NCBI GenBank assembly: GCA_025084515.1
Contig: JAJAGP010000085.1
Location: 62,001-126,000, forward strand
DNA from: Ancistrus triradiatus
Lineage: Eukaryota; Chordata; Actinopteri; Siluriformes; Loricariidae
DNA: 64,000 nt
Reading direction: 5' to 3'
The translations under genes and the position numbers were made by a program. The notes under the pieces were generated by a model. That model had not been told where the DNA came from. It saw only the letters and a program-made list of their open reading frames with translations, and ran no database searches. Positions 58,201 through 64,000 of the stretch are shown here, in pieces. The first letter of the stretch is position 1. Every line of letters starts with the position of its first letter.

Positions 58201-61200
58201 TGCCTTATCTTGGTCTGGCCACAAGGGGTCCGGAGCCTATCCCAGAACTCATAGGGCACATAGGGAACACGTAGCCCGGATCCAGTGCCAGTCCATTAAT
58301 CAGGGATTGGAAGGGGCTGTCATTGCAACTCTACCTCTATCAGGCATCTCATCCTTAACACACACACACACAATTTTGTTCACGAGATGCCCGAACCCTG
58401 CCAGGAGGCACCAGTGGGATTTGAACCCAGATCCCCATGGCACGCTTTGAGAGGTCTCTTGACATTAATTTGATTGGACCCAGGGTCATGACGGGCCTCA
58501 TTCGAACCCATAATACCAAGTTTACACCAAATGATGACTGGTCTAAATGGCCGTCCAAGGCAGAGCTCACCTGCCTGTCTCGCTGCAAACGAGAAGGCCA
58601 GGATGTCATCCAGGACCCACGGGTACATCTGGTGGGGCGGGTAGAAGGCGAGGGCGCGAGTGGCCCTGCGGCGTATATCCAGCAGCATGGTGGAGTGAAT
58701 CATGGGCACGGCGTGGCAGCCGGTGCGCTTCCAGTTCCGAATGGGGATGTACTGCTCCGTTCTTTTGTAGTAACCCTGTAGAAAGGAATGCATGTACACC
58801 AATCACAGAATGTCTAAGGACACCCTAAGTAAATGTCTCATAGCGTGCAGTGGTCCGGCCCCTTATCCAGTGTGTATTCTCTGACCTGTGTTCACTGTTT
58901 CCGCGACAGACACCAAAGCCAAGCCAACTGGACACACCATGTAGGTTCTACAAATCCATCATGTTTCACTATAAATAGTCCGATTACATAGTTTATAGTG
59001 TGTACCTGTGCAGTCATGCCACACCAGAAGTTGGAGTAGAGCATTCTGGATTCCAGCATGGGAGCCACCAGCGTGCGATTCTCTGCTATCAAATGGTTCA
59101 GTGCATTCGGGTTCGTCAGCAAATTATCGCTGTCTGCAAACTAAAGGAAAATATCAACGTGAAACGAGGCATCCAGCTTAAAACGCAAACCATCAGGACA
59201 TTTACTGAGTCGAACAAGACAAGGTTGCAGGACATCCACTAGTGCTTTTGTTATGACACAGAATTTACTGGTTAATGGTACGTTAAAAGCAAAATGAACA
59301 CACAATTTAAACCAGGGTGCACAAACTTTCGCCTGTGCAGCATATAAAACTCACAAGGATGTAGTCAGCCCACTGAGCCCGGGCCGATCGGAGAGCAGCC
59401 TGCCTCAGCTTCATCACGTGACTGAACCTGGAGTCTGACCAGTGTTTTGGACCCAGTTCATCCACGTAGGAACTATAATAATAACAACAATAGGAATTTA
59501 CTACGTAGACGTGGAGCAATAAATGTCGTAAAGGTCTGTTAGCCACTGACTAAATAACAACCCTCTGTAGGAAGCCTAGCCAATCACAGTTCAAGTAAGT
59601 TTTGTGTTTGACAAAAAGTGCGGAATAACGGATGTGGAGTACGAAGAGGGTCAAATCTCGTGAACTGTGTTGGTTAACGTGTTTTGTATTGTTGCCTCAA
59701 ATGTATACATAACGTGTCAAATGGTCTGAGGTTGCCAGGGTACTGGATGCAGCACTCCTTTTTCTTTTTTTGGAAACTGCACAGCGAGTGTCTTTAAATG
59801 CACTTTTGTTGGTAACTTTTCACACATTTCTCCTCAATTTAAATTCACATAGGCACTGTTTAACTTCCCTCCAATCAATGTGCGTTTGTTTTAACAGCCG
59901 AGGTCTTGAGAATTATCAATATTAAAAATCTGTCTTATATACATCTAATTCACGTCTGAATGACTGAAATGAGAATTTACAATCTTGAAAGGCATAAAAC
60001 AGCATGTACTTTGTACTGCTCCAATTTTATTAGATAATTAAAAAGAGGCACGCCAACGTTGACCTCCTACCTCTTCTGGTCCTCCATGGTCCTGAACCTC
60101 ACCGAGTGGTAGAGTCCCTCCACTGCAGACAGCCACTCCTGCATCATGGACGTTGTGTTATCGACACTGTGATCTGCTGCTGCCCTGAAACAGGAGGTGA
60201 GCCATAGGACGAACGTTTTATGCAGTGTAATTAGGATGTTGAGATCTTGAAATCACTGTGGAGCTAGTAATGCAGGCTAAACACTTTTGACTAACTAATA
60301 GCTAATGGGTAGCATTTACTGTCCTTTAAGGGATACACAGCATTGAACCTGAGAACAGTGCTTTAAAGTGGTGGCTGATAAAACTTGCAAATCAGACAAC
60401 TTTGACCCATCTGATGCTGGTCTGTAAAACGTGCTAGCTCTCTGAACTGACCTCAGTTCTTTATCTACACACTAGGACCCTAGCTAAACAGCTCACACTT
60501 TTTTTCCCTAATATTCACAAACTTATGTTAAGCTTAAGTTGTGCCAAAACAGACCAAGTGTCCAGTGTGAGACCAATAATTTGTAAAAGTAATGGTAGCT
60601 AATGCTAGTACATGGTAGTAATTGGTATGACTAGCTCCCTGCTGTTTAGCTGTTATTTAGCCACCCTGATGGAGTTTCTTTACATTCTTACTGGGATTTC
60701 TGGAATCATTTCTGGAACGATCATCTTCCAAACAGTTACTGAAAGAAATGTGGAAGAAATCATGGAATCGTGGCTGCCCTGGCTCCAAATCTGATATTAT
60801 ATTAGCCAAAAAAGAATATTAGCACACACTAGAATGTTTTCCAGACTCATTTTCCCAGTTGCAGAAGTTGAGTGTCACATTTTTGACAAACGTTATTTGA
60901 TTTTAGGATTTTTATCCCAATCTGGCAATGTCTGACACATCTGTCAATATTCCCGGCTGTTTTCTGGTAGTGCCTCCATACATGCAACCACTTGTTTATT
61001 ATCGTCAACTGGCAGACCTCTACAGCAGCGAGCATGCAACTCTCACTGCATCATCCTCCATTTTTACCGGCACCGCCAACGGTCGTCAGAGGGGAATCAA
61101 TCTTTTGCTCTTTCTATGCATTCTCACACTGCAGTGCGACTCCTCGGTGCTTCTCTGCACTGTTTACTCTGCAAACGCCCCAGATCTGGTGCGGACTAGG

Positions 61201-61769
61201 ATATATGTCTTAATACATTACATTGACTACCACTTCTAGAGTGATATGTTTAGGTAAGATAATGTTTCCGGTTAATTAAAGTAAAAAGCATTAAAAAGTT
61301 TTATGTAGCGCTGCGTAATACCTGTGTCGTCCTGAAGGTGGCAGTATTACTACCATTTTTATTGAGTAGTACGTTCAGTACGTTTCAAGAGAAGACTAAA
61401 TAATAGGAGATCGGCCCTCAGACCGAGTGGGTGGTTTACACTCTTGAAAGGCACTCCAGAATTTTGGACAGCAAGGAACACCTATTAGTCCAAAGACCAA
61501 TTAAATTAAGCCCCTCCAACGTTCAGGATGACCCTGAGAAATGCTTACCAGATAGCAATGCGGTCCTTTGGATAGTCCAAGCGCTCGATGCAGCCCAGGT
61601 AAAAGGGAAGGCTGTGCTCGCCATTGCGAGCCAGGATAGCAATCACCACCTTTGGCTTGAGCAGGTCCGACTCGGTCCGTATCGGTTCCAGGTCCAAAAG
61701 CGCATCGGAAAATCCAAACCTCCATTGGATTAGGACTCCAAACAAAATAGCTGGACATAGAGGCAGCAT
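55204..61769 (-). CDS. colgalt1: procollagen galactosyltransferase (COLGALT1-like), complete, 12 exons
   Basis: The enzyme adds galactose from UDP-galactose to hydroxylysine of collagen in the ER. Exons: 1 61549-61769; 2 60071-60184; 3 59355-59472; 4 59006-59140; 5 58571-58775; 6 57492-57611; 7 57244-57317; 8 56740-56846; 9 56507-56639; 10 56303-56430; 11 56015-56221; 12 55204-55429. All phases agree; 595 residues. The start [16 protein letters not shown] is a signal peptide. [20 protein letters not shown] opens the first glycosyltransferase domain, with FADSDN (DxD) at about 152-157. [20 protein letters not shown] opens the second domain (family 25), with LEDDVRF at about 421-427. [16 protein letters not shown] follows. 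The protein ends GGRDEL, an ER-retrieval signal. It is about 27 residues shorter than human COLGALT1 and may be one of two fish co-orthologues. Exon 9 has a weak donor (GTCACA). Family identity is very firm; COLGALT1 versus COLGALT2 is likely but unproven. Confidence 0.94.
58195..58440. repeat. interspersed repeat in COLGALT intron 5
   Basis: GGTCCGGAGCCTATCCCAGA, then an ACACACACA run, then AGTGGGATTTGAACCCAGAT, is the phrase order of a common fish short interspersed element. A related GGATTATCCCAGAATTCACT occurs near 25831. It ends about 130 bp from exon 5. Confidence 0.55.
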
Positions 61770-62611
61770 GACCAGTACAGGCGAACACCGGACTCTCACA
61801 CAGGCAGAAGGAATGTGGCAGTCAACATAAAGGGTGAGGGTCTGTTTGAATCCAGCGTGGAACTTCCACAAACTGAACGCTCACAATATTGGACCTATCA
61901 GAAACTGAAGCATAAATGGTCTAACTCTACATAACTAGTCAACCAGTACCACAAAGTTCTCCTGCATGAGGCTTTAATTCTGCCGGACTACATTCGTATT
62001 GTAACAAATTTAATCACTGAAGAAAGTCGCTTTTCATTCACTGGCCAAATGAATTCCTCAATAAGAACCAAAAAAAAGAATCCGCCCCAATTTGTGTCAA
62101 TATTGTTTAATCCATTGCTCTTATTTAGAATTGCAGTCGTACACAAGTTACTCTTTTCTATAATATCACAGGGTTTTTTCCTCCAAACTTCCAGTTTCAC
62201 CTCTCGAACAAACAAAAACGAGCAGATTGTATTATACAAAAAATGCAAACCAATTTTCACACAGTGAATTTGTTTTACAAAGTCATAAAATGGCGTAATA
62301 ATGGCTACATCCACATTGGAGTAAGATGGTTCTAAACATTCCTTAATGGAGTATAATCTATAGTTTAAATATAAAACCTTTCCTTGCTGAAATCAAGCCA
62401 GTACCTTAATTTAAGAGTCCGCTGTTTTTAAATACAAGACGATTTGGAAGTAATCATAAAAAAGCCAGTAATGTTTTCCCAAAAAAGTTAGGAATAAAAA
62501 TTAAAAGCAGACAGTGTTAAGGTTTGTAACGAGTTAATTTCGCCTCTTTCCATATAAATGAATGCTACAGGTCCGTTCAAAACAGACACGATCCGCGTAG
62601 AGAAATGAATA

Positions 62612-62795
62612 TCATCCAATAGGAACAGGCTCACAAAGTTCATCATCACTGTGACTTCTCTGCTCCAGAGAAAAAAAAAAACAACATGCATGAAAGCTTA
62701 ACGATGTTGGGCCTTTCCAGACGTCGAAGGTCGACAGGATCTCGTCTGTAAAGCGCACGCAATGATCCAGGCGAGATCTGAGCTCAGTGAGATCA
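62612..62795 (-). CDS. C-terminal two exons of an unrecognised gene running off the right edge
   Basis: Exon 62703-62795 follows TTTTTACTTATCAG, reads DLTELRSRLDHCVRFTDEIL, then STFDVWKGPT, and ends ACATC|GTTAAG. The next exon, 62612-62657, follows GGAGCAGAG, keeps phase and reads SHSDDELCEPVPIG then TGA. The first is coding-like: GC-richer than its surroundings, charged and helical. The acidic short tail suits a C-terminus. The preceding exon was not found in the last 1.2 kb, so it probably lies outside. I do not recognise the protein. The gene would sit head-to-tail upstream of COLGALT on the same strand. The second exon depends on a GAG acceptor just after CAG, which is a weak point. Confidence 0.45.
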
Positions 62796-64000
62796 CTGAT
62801 AAGTAAAAATAATAGCAAACAAACCCAAAAAAGCTAGGACACTCGGACAAGTGCCGGTTCACTAATCTTAAATACTTACAGCACATTCCCATATGATCCA
62901 TAGGTTATGAGAAAATCCTAGATTTGCAAGATCACTTCATGCAGATGACCTGCGTTAAGCTAAACGTACAGCTCGAGTTTGGCAAAGGTCAGCTGAAGAC
63001 GGCAGTGGAGAACACTGGGCCGGAGGGTTTAGCGATTAAATGTTTTCCCAGCGCAGAAATATCTGGTACAGTCAGGTGACCAATCAAAAGAGAGGATTTG
63101 GTGCTACAGCTACAGGTCGAGTTTTTGTAAGCGCTTGTGGTAGCTGCAGCTAATTTGGTGGTCAGTTTGGTCTTTATATAGTACCAAATCTGGGAGAAAT
63201 GTTCATATTCCTAAGGGTTTCTTCAATCCACTTTCACACTGATGGATAAAATAACAAGATTATTAGTAAGTTAGTCAGTGGAAAGATGGCGATGACTTTT
63301 TCAGTCTCCATATTTCCAGGAACGGCTTTAATGATTTGAATTATGACGAAGTTACGAAGTTTGGTCTTTCCAGAAGACTTCAACAAATCTGGGGGGGGAT
63401 GTTTATATTCCCTAAAATTGCCTTTTTTCTTCTTTCAATACCCCACACTGATGGATAGAAGAAGCTCGGTCAATGGCAGGACATTTTCAGGATCCAGAAT
63501 TCTAAGGCATGGTCCGAAATCTATGTTGGAATCCATTGATCACCTGACCTTCATGTTGCAAGCCCAGCCTGGGAACCTAGGTCCACAGGGACTGATGTTT
63601 CAGAAACCGAGCTGAACAGGTTGGCAAAAGAGGCAGTCAGGACGAAAAGCGTAAGTGTCCTTGGGTTCTGTGAAAGGCGCTATATAAATTAAACTTATTA
63701 TTATTACTATTATAGGCGTAAGACTTGAGTAGCCCCATCTGTTCATGACGTTAACTTTCCGAAGCTGGCTTGACCGTTTTGTTGTGTTTTGAATCGACAC
63801 CTGACCATCTGTTGCTGAGAAAACATTGCAGCAAGTGTGCTTTTGAAAATACAAGTCGTACACCAGCGGATTAAAGCGTCAGATCAACGAGATAACCACA
63901 AACTATTCAAACCGGCCACTTTCTGCCAGGGATTTTTGGGCTAAACTAGAAGTGTCGTCTTGCCACAGGGAGTACGCAATATAATCCCACACATTTGTGG
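62796..64000. other. right edge, no accepted gene
   Basis: On the plus strand, 62971-63020 (after GTACAG) reads LEFGKGQLKTAVENTGPEG and is followed by GTTTAG; it could be an isolated exon but has no partner. A repeat tail, GAAAGGCGCTATATAAATTA followed by ATTATT units, lies at 63672-63715. The frames at 63343-63863 are unsupported. Confidence 0.35.
63672..63715 (+). repeat. short interspersed repeat tail
   Basis: GTGAAAGGCGCTATATAAAT followed by TTATTATTATTACTAT is the usual 3' end of a fish retroposed repeat. Confidence 0.6.

Noticed and set aside
1..64000. CRISPR arrays, rRNA, tRNA, bacterial operons or viral genes
   Set aside because: None was seen. The tandem repeats present are minisatellites and microsatellites without unique spacers, and all genes have vertebrate-type introns.

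Overview
The window is nuclear DNA of a ray-finned fish, possibly an otophysan such as a catfish, though the species is a guess. The evidence is split genes with GT-AG introns, Tc1-like transposon remnants, fish-type short interspersed repeats and AT-rich intergenic DNA. I see no bacterial genes, CRISPR arrays, rRNA or tRNA. All gene models below were read by eye: exons were chained by splice sites, matching intron phase and an uninterrupted reading frame.

Layout, left to right. (1) 1-4.9 kb: no recognised gene; a decayed tandem repeat at about 960-1775, a pyrimidine-rich tract and ATA/TAT microsatellites. (2) 4956-5749, plus strand: the last two coding exons of an agouti-family gene (ASIP2/AgRP2-like), with the ten-cysteine agouti domain. 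Its signal-peptide exon was not found. (3) 10713-40187, minus strand: a very large gene that I chain into 58 exons and about 2960 residues. It has a signal peptide, a vitellogenin-type lipid-transfer N-terminus, a basic linker with a furin site (RQKR), a long beta-rich lipoprotein body, a von Willebrand D domain and a C8-like cysteine module at the end. This is the architecture of the insect apolipophorin-II/I precursor, not of vertebrate apoB (which lacks the D domain) or vitellogenin. I consider it the most notable content of the window. (4) 40.2-44.6 kb: repeats. (5) 45092-48441, plus strand: a two-exon Kruppel-like factor of the KLF9/13/16 group, behind a GC-rich promoter and followed by what may be a 6.5 kb 3' UTR. 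(6) 55204-61769, minus strand: a complete 12-exon procollagen galactosyltransferase gene (COLGALT1-like, 595 residues, ending RDEL). (7) 62612-62795, minus strand: two probable last coding exons of an unrecognised gene that continues past the right edge.

The genes do not form a pathway. The agouti and apolipophorin-like genes are convergent, as are the KLF and COLGALT genes. The apolipophorin-like gene would encode a secreted lipid carrier processed by furin in the secretory pathway; COLGALT acts on collagen in the ER; the KLF is nuclear; the agouti protein is a secreted melanocortin-receptor ligand.

Introns of the large gene are rich in repeats, especially deleted Tc1-like elements with the end sequence CAGTACTGTGCAAAAGTC, a GGTCTTGACTC minisatellite and hairpin elements. 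All homology statements come from recognising protein families by eye. No alignment or database search was run.
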